A DNA stretch of 64,000 bases, from contig MNCI01020980.1 of the NCBI GenBank assembly GCA_015680685.1, positions 1 to 64,000 on the forward strand, in the 5' to 3' direction. Numbering within the stretch: the first letter of the stretch is position 1; each line of letters starts with the position of its first letter. Source of the DNA: Gnetum montanum. Lineage: Eukaryota; Streptophyta; Gnetopsida; Gnetales; Gnetaceae. The translations under genes were made by a program, and so were the position numbers. Of the stretch, positions 35,434-46,287 are shown in pieces. Below the pieces are notes generated by a model, which was not told the origin of the DNA, searched no databases, and saw only the letters and a list, made by a program, of their open reading frames with translations.

Positions 35434-36606
35434 CTAATCATTTCCATATCCCAAAATGATGCATTCCATGGTTTTTCCATCCAACTTGGATCTCTCATCC
35501 TTTGTGATGTGCACAAATTCTCTACAACCAAATACTTTCAGATGATCATAGAAGATATCTTTATTATGCCATACTCTCTCTGGAATATCTTCATCCAAAG
35601 GAACTGAGGGAGAAATATTGATCAAATCAGTAGTCTTCTTTATTGCTTCTCCCCAAAAGGTTTTGGGTAACTTTGCAAGTGATAGCATTCTCTTAGACTT
35701 TTCCATAATAGTCTGGTTCATCCTTTCAGCTAGACCATTTAGCTGAGAATTCTTTAGAGGAGTCTTCTAATGTTGGATACCATGACACTTGCAATACTTG
35801 GAGAACACTCCCAAGTATTCACCTTTGTTGTTTGTTCTAATACACTTTAATGTCCAACCAGTCTCTCTTTCTACACTCAGATGGAAATGCTTGAACACAT
35901 TTACCAGTTCGTCTTTCATTGTCAAGGTGTATAACCACACCTTTCTAGAGTCATCATCAATAAATTTGACAAAGCAGTATGCCCCACCAAGTCATCATTG
36001 GCATCGGACCACAAATATTAGAATGCACAAGATCTAAAGCATGCTTACTTCTGTGTGGAAGTGAGCTCTTGAAGGTGAATCTATGCTACTTTCCAACTAA
36101 ATAATCTACATAGATCTTCAAATGTGTGCCTTTCACCTTCAAAAGTACATTCTTTTTGGCTAGAATATCTAGCCCCTTTTGGCTAATGTGACCAACCTTT
36201 TATGCCACAGCTCCATTGTCTCTTCATCCTCTACCACATTGATGGTGTCTTTGATGACATGTGCTTACATCATGTATAGAGAATGTTTCTTCTTTCCTCT
36301 TGCTACCACCAAGGAATCCTTAGAGAGTTTCCAATGTCCTTCTTTGAAGTTGTTCTTATAGCCATCATTATTCAGTTTCATCATAGATATCAAGTTCAAT
36401 CTAATATCTAGAACATGTTTGACATTTCTCAGAATTAGTTTGCAACTAATATCTATCCTCAAACAAACATCTCCAATATCAATTGTTTTACTTGAATAAT
36501 CATTTTCCATCTTTACTTGACCATAGTATCCTTGAGTGTAGGATGAGAAGAAGTCTCTTTTGGATGTCACATGAATAGAAGCACCACTATCAATTATCCA
36601 ATCCAT
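35434..36606 (-). pseudogene. Copia protease, pre-integrase region and integrase
   Basis: The segment 36606-36265 (113 codons) begins MDWIIDSGASIHVTSKRDFF, with the D-S-G-A catalytic core of the Copia protease, and continues to the pre-integrase region. Integrase homology is broken by stops between 36264 and 35722. It then reads on in 35721-35434 as MNQTIMEKSKRML, LPKTFWGEAIKKTTDLIN, HLKVFGCREFVHI and DGKTMECIILGYG, the C-terminal part of Copia integrase cores. Together they cut the polyprotein and insert the DNA copy. Confidence 0.9.
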
Positions 36607-36723
36607 TTCCTAGGTTGCCAAATTGATAGTATCATCATCACTCATGTCTCTGAGGATGTAAGCCTCCTAATTGATAACTAAAGCTCGATCTCCATCATTC
36701 TCATTTGGTTGTTGTTGTTGTTG

Positions 36724-37404
36724 CTACTTTTGCTTTAGCTTTTTGCAATTCTTCTTCATGTGCCCCTTCTTGTCATAGTGATAACACTTAATTTCTTTTT
36801 TGGATTTGCACTTTCTTCTAGCATTTTCACACTTTTTTGGATCTTTACTCTGGCTCCTCCCCCAGTTTTCTACAACTAGTGCCTTAAAATTGGAACTTGT
36901 GGAGCTGATCACCTTTCTCTGAATTTCTTCATTCAAGAGATTAATCTTAATTTGCTTTAATGATACAACTCCATTGGGGGTTCAGTTTGTTATCGAAATT
37001 CTAAGTGTCTCCCAACATTGTGGTAAGGAACCAAGAATTATCAGGCCTTGTAATTCTTCATCGAAGTTGATCTTCAAATTTGCAAGTTGATTCATAATTC
37101 CCTGCATCTGATTAAAGTGGTTAGATATGAGAGTACCTTCTTTGTACTTGGCATTCATCAATTTTATTATCAAGTACATTTTATTTCCTCTCATCTTTCT
37201 AGCATACATCTCCTCTAACTTATCCCATAGAATTTTGGTAGATTTTTCTGTGGAGACAAGATGATAAACATTATGATCCACCCAATGGTGAATATACCCT
37301 ACAACTTTCCTATCCAACATTTGCCACTCCTCCTCATCCATTGCTACTAGCCTTTTACCAGTGATATGAGCATAACACTTTTTATAGTATAGAAGGTCTT
37401 CCAT
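36724..37404 (-). pseudogene. gag: Copia gag
   Basis: The frame 37404-36982 (140 codons) starts MEDLLYYKKCYAHITGKR and shows the UBN2-type Copia gag motifs DNVYHLV-like, ILWDKLEEMYARKMRGNKMY and LISNHFNQMQGIMNQLANL. After a frameshift, 36936-36724 holds the nucleocapsid part with a zinc knuckle KCYHYDKKGHMKKNC. The second Cys of the C-x2-C-x4-H-x4-C motif is Tyr here, which would disable zinc binding. A short CAA/TTG trinucleotide run follows at 36708-36724. Confidence 0.9.
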
Positions 37405-37602
37405 TTTTCACTTCCATAATTGATAATTTTCAAAATTCAAATAAAAAATTATACTAGTATTTATATCCATGCTATAAACTCCACTACTATTGCTAGTGTT
37501 TTCCATAACAACATACAAAAATACTCACAAATTTTTTAGCAAATTCCACATGCTATAATGCTGAGTTGCTATAATGTCATTTTGCTATTTGAGATCTCCA
37601 AC

Positions 37603-37621
37603 CTGGTGCTTTGATACCAAT
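37603..37621 (-). promoter_or_regulatory. Primer-binding site of the Copia element (tRNA-iMet)
   Basis: The minus strand reads ATTGGTATCAAAGCACCAG just inside the 5' LTR. The common plant Copia PBS for initiator tRNA-Met is TGGTATCAGAGC; one base differs. Confidence 0.88.
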
Positions 37622-38295
37622 TGTTGGGAAAATAAGGGCACAACACCATGAACTAGCTTGTACAATATTTTTCCAGTTGTGTGTTGAAAGTAGGATATAA
37701 ACTAATAGAGCAGATAGCCAAAGTAAAGTGCAAAATAATAACACCCAATAACACAAGGACTCGTGTGGTTCACCCTTTCTTAGGAGAACTCCAAAAAAAT
37801 CTTCTTCCACTAATAAATAATAGGAATACAAAAATGTCTTTCTAGTTAATTACTAGAAGTATACAAAATTGACAAACATTCTTAAGAAAAAATATTCTTG
37901 GAATAACAAGGAGAAATCTCACGGCCCTTTAGGAAAAATTCCTAGAAATCCAAGCTCACAAGGCTTATTTGTGTGTCTCTTTCTTTGGCCTCTCTTTGTC
38001 ACTTTAGCTGTTGGCTTCTCTTCTACCCTTACATCCATTTGTCATTTCCTTCGGATTTATAGCCAAAGGAAATGCCTTATGCTATCTAACTTAGGTAGCC
38101 TTTGTTGAATGCTACCTAACTTAGCAACCAACCTAGGAGGCTAATTTTGGTTGGCTACCTAACTTACCAGTCAACATGGATAGCAAATTTTGATTTGATG
38201 CCTAACTTAACAGGTAGCGTTCCTTTTCCTCCTTTTTATTTATTTCTATATTAATGTGTTGTGGGCTTCATGTTGAAGGGACCCCACACACATCA
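37622..38295 (-). repeat. 5' LTR of the Copia element
   Basis: 674 bp on the right, plus-strand ends tgttggg and acacatca. Sense transcription would run leftwards. Followed by the second copy of the target duplication, ccctt (38296-38300). Confidence 0.92.
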
Positions 38296-38300
38296 CCCTT

Positions 38301-38660
38301 TGCCTTCCTTGGTGGCCTTCATAGGATGTAGCTTGCTAGTGCCTAAGATGCCAACTTCCAAACACCGATGGGGCTTTTCAATAGCCATTTTTCAATGGGC
38401 CTATAATGTATGGATTCATTAAGAACATGATACCTACCTTCCAAGATTAGTCTCACATGAATCTCATTGAACAAATTCACCTTCTTCTTCTCATCCTCCA
38501 TTATTATGTGCTTCTCAAGGGGGTACCACTTGGGCTAAACATGTTTTCTATCTAGATGTCTTTGGATGGTAGATAAGTGGATAAAAAATTTTCCCTAGAT
38601 CTCATTCTTGTTTGGTCCCATCTTATCCTTGATAGAGAGAACCAGGTGTAAGATCAATTG
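38301..38660 (-). pseudogene. MCTP-family pseudogene, middle part
   Basis: From about 38650 leftwards the minus strand reads LSIKDKMGPNKNEI, then WYPLEKHIIMEDEKKKVNLF (about 38540-38480), NEIHVRLILEGRYHVLNES, IHY and after a short deletion PIGVWKLAS. These match the segment of plant MCTP proteins between the second and third C2 domains, where the usual text is of the type RWYNLEKH and GGYHVLDESTHYSSDLRP (from memory). The reading continues on the other side of the Copia element at 32862. Stops and small frameshifts are present. Confidence 0.85.
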
Positions 38661-39254
38661 CCCATGATAACAGTTTTGCCCACTCTTGCCATTTGGCAGG
38701 CTCTCAACAACTCCTTGAATGTTTGGCAGTTACCACTCTCAATGTTGATAATTACAGGATGGTACCATCACTGCCATCATCCGTAACATAAGTAGTGGAG
38801 GTAGTGAGGCATTTTTTGAAAATAAATGGTTTCTTGATGGAAGGAATACCATATATGGTTATAAATATAATGGATGATCCCTAGCCTCACCATGTGATAT
38901 TTTGTGGACTACAAATTCCATAAGATGTAGCACTGAGATCAAATTGGTAGAGGCTGGAAAATCCATCAAAAGCTAAGTTTATTTTCTTTTCATCTCCAAG
39001 TTTCTTTTCTTTACTTTGCTATGGCCACAACAATTGGAAGTAAACAATATAACTTAGTGTTCCCTTTAGTTACTATGTTTTCAAATTTTCTTCCACAAAT
39101 TCTTATCGATGAATGAAAGTATTTTATTTCTACAAAGTTATTTCTTCTCCATTCATAAAATTATAGTTTGTTTTATCTATTGTTAATAGGTTAGATTTTA
39201 GAATACTTTAGCAATATAGAAATGCTTATTATTGGCTTAGCTACTATTAATAGG
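38661..39254. other. Extra segment inside the MCTP pseudogene
   Basis: About 600 bp separate PFKEHLMI (about 39260) from IKDKMGPNKNEI (about 38640), parts that should be adjacent in MCTP. I see no LTR or terminal inverted repeat. The minus strand can be read IINIESGNCQTFKELLRAC, QMARVGKTVIMGN near 38760-38660, a short protein-like stretch I do not recognise. It may be a fragment inserted by an unknown element. Confidence 0.35.
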
Positions 39255-39470
39255 ACAATCTTGCATTGAATTTTCTATCATTAGGTGCTCCTTAAATGGC
39301 TCTACAACCACAAACATAAATTCCTCATTCCAAGCATGGAAAATTCCCTTGGCAGGCATTACTTTTATCTTGAGCATCTTGTTTCCTAGGCTCACTTTCA
39401 TGCTAGCTTTAGAGATCCTCCTTTTCTCACTAGAAACCAAATCCCAAAACCAAATCTTAAGCTTCATAAA
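39255..39470 (-). pseudogene. MCTP-family pseudogene, second C2 domain
   Basis: An open 76-codon stretch reads LKIWFWDLVSSEKRR, KVSLGNKMLKIKVMPAKG and WNEEFMFVVVEPFKEHLMI. In plant MCTP proteins this C2 domain reads, from memory, DLVPSDKxR, LGNQVLRTRV and WNEDLMFVAAEPFEEHL. The domain's first part and everything upstream (first C2 domain) are not visible beyond 39470. With the pieces at 38301 and 32060 it forms one minus-strand pseudogene. Confidence 0.82.
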
Positions 39471-40750
39471 TGTTAACTCTTAAGTACTAGAGTCTAAGGG
39501 AGAGATATACCTTTGATCTACGATTATCAACACTAGAAACTAAAGCACATAGGAGGTAGCAGAGAGAGTATTCATCATGTAAATCATTATATTTACAAAT
39601 GAAAATTATATAAAATTGTAAATTAAGGCTATGAGAAAGAATGGAATCCTAAATTACAAAAATTACAAGCTAGTAAACCAAAGAACCTTATACTTTCCTT
39701 GCCAAAAAAACACTAAAAATGGAAACAAATGCAGACATACTTTTTTTCAAAATAGAAAAATTTGTAATGCTACAAAATTGGGAAAATTTTGCCAAGGATA
39801 CCATAGCAATAGCATCAATAGTGAGTATCATGGCAATAATGGGAGTAGCATCACTATACTAATAAAGTACTAATGTGGTGTGATTTGCCAATGGTAGTGA
39901 ATATAAGTTAACTGTTACCTGTCTTTAGTGATGCTCTTAGTTATAACCATGAAAGAAATGATAAGGTCCATGGGATAAAGCCCCATTCATGGATGGACAA
40001 TGTTGGCATTAACATATGTGTTTGCGGGTTTTGTGCATGTTGCACACATTCAAAGAATTGGATGTTCATTTGATGTTTTTATTTCAATCCAAGCTTGCCT
40101 TAGCATGTTAAGAGACATAGGAACATATTTATATGTTTGGTTGCTACGTTAGAGTCCTCAAATTTGACTAGTTTGGTAAGCATTACAAGTATTTCTAGGT
40201 AGCCATAACCTTACCATAACCCGTAGTGAGAAACGAGGATCTTACTATGAATTATGGTGAGAGACCACAACCTCATCACAACATTGGGTGAGAGACTATG
40301 ACTTATGGTCTAGGTTTTCAGTAGTCCCGTGACTCATTGTCTACTTGTTGGATCCAATTTGAAGTACAAGATGTACTACAGATGCTAAAACATTCACCAT
40401 GACTTGAACACAATTCATGGCTAGCTTATGGGTTGCTCAAAGATTATTTTTCTCTCTATTTAGAGACCATGACCTATGGCATGATTATGGTATTGTAGCA
40501 TGACTTGAGCATGACTAATGATTAGATACCATGACTCGTGAAATCACAACACAACTACCTTATGACTCATTGTCACACTTGAGGTAGTTGAAATCAATGC
40601 CAAAGAAGCTCAAAATTCTACTGTAGATTGCTCTAAGGGATCTTATTTTGCTACCAATATTTGATAGGTTGTGAAAATGTTTGATGCACAAATCATGTTT
40701 CTTTTCAATGAAAAATATCGTCTTGACCAAATTGTCAATATATAACTAAG
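39471..40750. other. Intergenic region with a degenerate motif array
   Basis: No gene recognised. From about 40195 to 40590 a degenerate motif of the form ACCATGACTYATGG and its partial complement recurs about a dozen times with irregular spacing, like a U3 enhancer array or decayed minisatellite. The last five bases, ctaag (40746-40750), are the left target duplication of element E. Confidence 0.4.
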
Positions 40751-41637
40751 TGATAAATCACGGTTTTCACCGGCTGCAATATCGAGCATTGAATATCGAA
40801 GCCACGATATTTGATCTTTGATATCATGGCACAAGCTTTGATGTCAGATATTTGATATCAATCCACATATTCCAGCCTATAAATAAGACACTTAGGCGCA
40901 TGGTCAAACAGCTTTTTCATTCCATCCTTAGGTAGACTCTTGCATTTTGTTTTTGTAGCTTTAGTGATAAAGAGTGAATGCCTACAATGTGATGTTGAGC
41001 CGTTGTCTAGAGTCTTTATTTGAGTGAACTGTACTTAGAAAAAATTCATGATAGAAATAAAGATCGAGATTATTTTCCATCATTGCAACATCCACTTAAC
41101 TTTGTTGTTTACTTATCATAACTGTTACTATTTTCCTAGTCCAATCAGTTGCATTTCTAAGTACTTTTCTTTCCTTGTTCATAGTAAAGTGGAATGAATA
41201 CAACTAGTTTCAAGCATTAAGTGTAATAGTTTGGTAATTCAGTAGTGGTTTCACTTGATTCACTCAGTAGTGAACTCACTTGGTAATCCCAGTAATGGTT
41301 ACATGATCCCAAGGTATGTATGGTAAAGCCAAGAACAGATGCTCATTACTTTAAGCTAGAGTACATTGTTTTATTGTTTTCCTTAGACTTAGAATCATTT
41401 TTACACTTTACCATCATAACTAGGAGTTATGGCCTACCAACATTAATATATCATACACCTCACTGAGAGCTGAACCATATGCATAGATTATACTAGCTTT
41501 ATGTGAGAAGACAACGATCTAGAACTTGAACCAATTACTAGCATATTCACATTGCCTTGTCAATGAGTTATGATTAAGCTACGCATGAACACTCGTATCT
41601 TGTATGGTTGGGTGTTGGATTACTCCACTACTCATCA
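40751..41637 (+). repeat. 5' LTR of element E
   Basis: 887 bp. A short U3 (127 bp before the TATA box) has repeated ATATCGA, GATATT and GATATC motifs; TATAAATA at 40878-40885; then a long R-U5. It ends CTACTCATCA. A degraded PBS (ttcatgtcattgccaataat) follows at 41638. Confidence 0.92.
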
Positions 41638-41783
41638 TTCATGTCATTGCCAATAATAAGTCAATGTATGCTTAGTAATTGATTTCATAAAGATTGTTGT
41701 GCCTAAAACACCAAGTCAAACTTTGTAATTCTAAGATAAAACACACTTAACATAAACTTTGTAATTATAAGATAAAGTACAAT

Positions 41784-44390
41784 ATGTATTCAAAAAAAAT
41801 ACAACATCACCTACCAAGAAACTATGAAGAAGCAGTGATAGAATTAAAGAAGAAGAAGACTAGAGTATGTCAATGCAGACAAGGATCTCATATGCTCATT
41901 GTGATCCTTTCTATCTTGATTCTGCATTCATCTTTCATAAAGATAGCCAGTTAAGGTGGATGGATCTTCAAAGAAACATTATTCTATCACCAAGACATTC
42001 AACAACCATTATGCTCCAAACTACTCTCAAAGGGATGAAAATAATTGAAGCACTTGAAGGGTATCATGAAACCAAATACATGACCTAACCATATGAACCT
42101 ATTGATGAGTAGTTAAGAAAGGACCATGCCATGGAGACAAGACATGAACAAAATAAAGGAAAATATAGTTAATTCTTCTATTGTCTTGGAGGAGCTTGAT
42201 GGAGATGCATTCATTACTAAACAACTCCACCACAATCATGAGTTTCAATCCCAAACGTCTATCATTCGATTAGATGAACTTGTCAAGAATAAATAACACT
42301 TCAAATTAGCATAGATGCTTAGGTGAGAGGCAAAAGAATCAAAGCACAAGAAGGACTCAAGGCTAAGAGTTCCTGATAGACCCCATAAAGAAGAACATCA
42401 AAGTCATCATAGGAGGAAAAGCCAACACTATTCTTCTACATCCTCACTATCCTCACAATCATTAAAAGACCTTAATAAAAGGAAGCAAAAGTATAAGTAT
42501 CATGATAGGGAAGAGAGGAGAACTCATGACTGCAATGTCCATCATGACCATTATGTGGGACATTTTGATTTGGAAGATGAAGAGTATGAACAACATAGAC
42601 AAAGGAATTATAAAAATTATAAAAGGAAGAAGCACAGAAGGGGCTACTACTACAGTAGAGTGTATGAACCTGATTAAGATGGTAAACCACAAATGACAAA
42701 TTGTAGTATGATCAACATCCAGGAGGTTGTTCACATCCTAACCAAGCATGTGAGGGACAACCGAATCAAATAACTTGACATAAACAACATGCCAAGATTT
42801 GATGGTGGCTATAATGTTGATCCAAAACATCACCTTCAAGCTTTCCATAATGCTTGTGTCCTTCACAATATCAAAAGTGAATGGAAAAAGTTAAATTTGT
42901 TACATAGAACACTTGTGAAGGAGGTAGAGAGTTGGTAGAGGTCACTAGAACCTAAATCAATCAAACATTAGAGTATCATGCTTGAACTCTTCAATGATAA
43001 ATATCAAACTTATTCATGAGTGTCCAACTTAAAAAAAATAGATCTAGGGGTGGAAGCAAGGAACTCATGAGATCCTTGATGTTGCAATAGGTAGATACTA
43101 TTCACTATTACATAGATGCACAGGCCATGGATTTTTACCAAGGGAATAGCTCAAGAATATTGTAGATGGGTTGTGGAGAAAAACCAAAGAAACTCTTGGG
43201 ATTTATGCCAAGGTAGATTATCAGAATTAATTGCCTATCACATTTAGAGATTAATTGAATAAGTTACAAAGGAAGAAAGAAAAATTAAGAAGAGAGAGTC
43301 AGCTAAAGAATATAATACAGATCCATCAATTATGAAGGAAGATGTGCAGCTTTGTGACAAGAAAGAGGATGAAACCTTGGAAGACATCATCTAGAAAAAG
43401 ACTCCACCCATTCAAAAATTAGTCAATGATATAGCAGCTAAGGTAGCAAAAGTATGGTATTCAATGGATGAGAAGCTTGCTATAGCCCTAAAGATTGTGG
43501 AAGAAAAGTCTGAATAAGCACTTAATGAGGGCAAGGAAGACGAAAAAAGCTAATGGATGAGAAAGTTATAAGCACAAAGGAAAAGTTGCTATCATTGAAG
43601 GATACACTAACTCCAATTCAAAGGAAGAGAAAGGATGCAATGTGTGCCAGTATGAACATCCTAAGGGATGTTGTCCTATTATGGCCCACTTGCATGAATC
43701 TGGGCTATATGCACTTAATCCAAGCTTTATCAAAAAGCAAGGTAATATCAAACAAACTTTTTAGTTAACATATTATCCTGGCAGAGCCTACCCTCAACCA
43801 TAGGAGCAATATCAGTAGCAATGGCAACAACTGTAGAGATGGGCAATTTCACCACCATGGCAACAATATCCATATAGGCAATCAAGCCCTTATGGATATT
43901 ATGTTTAGTGTTCAATATCACTAGGAAATACATCCATTCAAACTTATTCTCCTTGTTATACACTAGAATACTATAGACCTGCTACTCCAAGGATGGATCA
44001 GAGTTCTCATGCACATTTGCTAGTAGCTAGACCATCAATCTCTTCCAATCCTTTACCACCAGGGCCACCACCTACTATGCAAGAAGAATTACTATCACAA
44101 CTGCTATAGAAAAAAGTTGTAAGGGCAATGAACATACAAGTAGAGGATCCTACTAGAAACACTAAGGGCTAAATAAAGAAATGTCCTTTCTTTAGCACAA
44201 GTCTAGAAAAGGTTGGTAGAGTTAGAACTTCATCAAAACCAACTTCTCCTACATTAGATCCATCTACTAACAATAAGCTTTCAACATTATTTAATAAAAA
44301 CATGCAAACTTTCATGCTCACTAAAATAGTCACAAATTGGATTAAGGTAGGGCCACTCCCTAAGAAGAGAATTGATCCAAGAGTTTCTTT
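41784..44390 (+). pseudogene. gag: gag of element E (Athila-type)
   Basis: The likely start at 41784 is 146 bp after the LTR. The core at about 42780-43250 corresponds to DINNMPRFDGGYN, HHLQAFHNAC, IMLELFNDKYQTY and WKQGTHEILDVAI, with stops between. The zinc knuckle CNVCQYEHPKGCCPI (C-x2-C-x3-H-x4-C, about 43638-43690) is intact, followed by MAHLHESGLYALNPSFIKKQ. A Pro/Gln-rich linker leads to the protease. The small ORFs on the opposite strand (42462-42734, 43748-43963) are shadows. Confidence 0.78.
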
Positions 44391-44760
44391 GATCTATTTA
44401 CAAGTAGTTGGAAATCTGCCATGAAAAGCTCTATTAAACTTAGGTTTCAAGGTGAATTTAATCTCTTATGAAACATATCAAGCATGAAACCTCCCACCAT
44501 TAAAGGAGTGTAATATCAAGTTGGAGCTTGTAGATCAATCTATTGCTATTTCCTTAGAATATATTAAGGATGTGATGACCACTATCAATGGGTGGTCTTA
44601 TCCAGTAGACTTTTTGGTAATTAATGTGAAAGAAGCTAATAAGGAATTTTCAATTATCATGGGGAGATCATGGCTTAGCACAATCAATGCTAAGCTAAGC
44701 ATGAGAGATTTATCTATTAAAACCTTGAAGAAGGATAAGCATAGATCCATACACATGTAG
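44391..44760 (+). pseudogene. Aspartic protease remnant of element E
   Basis: Reads ALLNLGFKVNLISYETYQ at about 44424-44480, then in an open 79-codon stretch (44521-44760) LELVDQSIAISLEYIKDVMT, GWSYPVDFLVINV and IIMGRSWLSTINAKLS, the typical Athila protease C-terminal GRPWLAT-type motif. The catalytic D-x-G has become N-L-G, so it would be inactive. This is the last pol-related sequence in E. Confidence 0.78.
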
Positions 44761-45299
44761 CAAATCCCATGTATTACTACTGAAAGAGGAGGGTGTAGTC
44801 ATGGACTGATCATTCAAAACATCAACATAGTTACCATGCTAGTCCATAATAAAAATGAAAAAAAGGTGTGTGTAAAAGAAAGATCAAGGGCCACCAAATC
44901 AAAAGACACCATGTGGCCAACACCTAAGAACCTTCAACCATCCAAAATATGCATGGAATAATCTGAATCATTTATTAATTCCCATTCTAAAAAATGACTC
45001 CAACTAAGGACTCAAAAAATTAATAAATAATAATAATACACCAATAAGAAAAGAAACTAAGGACTTAGATGATCAAAACTCAACTACCATCAAGATCATA
45101 TCAGATAATAATAGAAAATTTAAATCAATAAAGATGGTAAGTGAATCACCTAAAGTGTATGATCTAGGAGACCTAAGAAGCATTTTTCGAACACTCAACC
45201 ATGAGCTTAGTCATGGGGAAGACACTTTACCTTGATTCCAGAATTAATAAATGCTTTTCCATTTTTTTTACAACTCTTTATACTTTTCCTATTTCTTGA
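44761..45299 (+). other. Post-protease linker of element E, pol absent
   Basis: About 540 bp of Lys/Asn-rich decayed coding sequence ending around a TGA at 45233, then T-rich spacer that continues on the other side of F at 54550. In Athila elements reverse transcriptase should start here; none of its motifs is seen. The last five bases, cttga (45295-45299), are the left target duplication of F. Confidence 0.6.
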
Positions 45300-46169
45300 T
45301 GATGAGTCATCAATTTGTCAGGCCTTGATATCGAATACCAAATATCATAGCCCCAATGTCAAGTACTTGATGTCAAAGCCAAGAAGCGATGTTAGATATA
45401 CGATGTCATCTCCTCTAGGTTAGCCTATAAATACAACACTTGGATGCACAATTGAGGAATGTAATAGGTAGTAGAGAAGATAGTTTTAGTTTTTAGTTTT
45501 TGATAGTCTTTCTTAGAGTTTTGTTATTTCCAATGCATACTCGCAATGTGATGTTTGTAATCATACGACACCTTTGTTCAAGTGTGACATACTTGGACAT
45601 ATTACATGATTACTCCCACCATTGTAGCATCCACTTAGATTATTATTGTTTTTAATTATTAATTATTTACTATTTCCTTTAGATAACATTTCCATTTATT
45701 AATATTTACTATTACTATCATTAAGTGAAATGTGTATGCCTTAATCACGGGGATTTAAGTATAAGTACTTGGTAATCCAGTAGTATATTGTTTGGCACAT
45801 CCAATTACATACACTTGGAAATCCCAAAAGAAGTCTCACGAAGTCCAAGGCATGTATGGGTGATTAAGAGTGGATACTCATCATACATAAGCTAGTTTAG
45901 ATTCTACTCTCCATTGTTCAGTAGCTTAATTAATTCATCTCTTTGTCATCATTAGGAGCAGCATAGAATTAGACAACATCATATGCCTCACTTTGGACTA
46001 AACCATACATGACAAAGCTACCACTAGTCTAAGTAGGAAGATAGTGAACTATAATTAGAGCATAATTATCTAGATACCACAACTAGTCTCATTTGCAAAA
46101 TTCAACTAGATTGTGTGTGAACACTTGTGATTCTTATGGTTGAGCATAGGGGTATCTTGCAACTCATCA
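45300..46169 (+). repeat. 5' LTR of element F
   Basis: 870 bp. The U3 has GATATCGA, AATATCA, GATGTC and GATGTTAGATAT motifs at 45325-45415, then TATAAATA at 45426-45433. Compared with the 3' LTR it lacks about 19 bases near 45608 ('ctggcaataaagatcaaga'). Ends AACTCATCA. Confidence 0.93.
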
Positions 46170-46194
46170 TTGGCACCATTGCTAAGGATGGTGC
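46170..46194 (+). promoter_or_regulatory. Primer-binding site of element F (tRNA-Asp type)
   Basis: Reads TTGGCACCATTGCTAAGGAT then GGTGC. It is the best preserved PBS of the family here and differs from the Athila/tRNA-Asp PBS TGGCGCCGTTGCCGGGGA almost only by C-to-T/G-to-A changes. Confidence 0.85.
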
Positions 46195-46287
46195 TAGTTA
46201 TCTAGACTAGTTATATTATACATGATCGTTGTAAAGGTCTTAATGATATATCTTTCAAAAACTATTAGAACACACACACCATAAACA

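Larger units (their letters stand above)
32868..38295 (-). mobile_element. Complete Ty1/Copia LTR retrotransposon inserted in the MCTP pseudogene
   Basis: 5428 bp with two LTRs (32868-33538 and 37622-38295), a PBS matching initiator tRNA-Met, gag, protease, integrase, reverse transcriptase and RNase H in Copia order, a PPT, and an exact 5-bp target duplication CCCTT (32863-32867 and 38296-38300). Joining the flanks restores continuous MCTP homology. The coding region has stops and frameshifts, so it is no longer autonomous. The two LTRs differ at roughly one base in ten over the first 350 bp by eye, indicating an old insertion. The Pol sequence is of the type annotated as transposon TNT1-like. 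Confidence 0.95.

Noticed and set aside
39631-39873. 80-codon plus-strand ORF
   Set aside because: Asn/Lys-rich AT-driven ORF with no motif or repeat support.
42462-42734. ORFs of 75 and 90 codons on the minus strand
   Set aside because: Antisense to gag of E; no independent support.
46170-46194. tRNA-like match
   Set aside because: Only the 18-20 bases complementary to a tRNA 3' end are present, as expected for a primer-binding site, not a tRNA gene.
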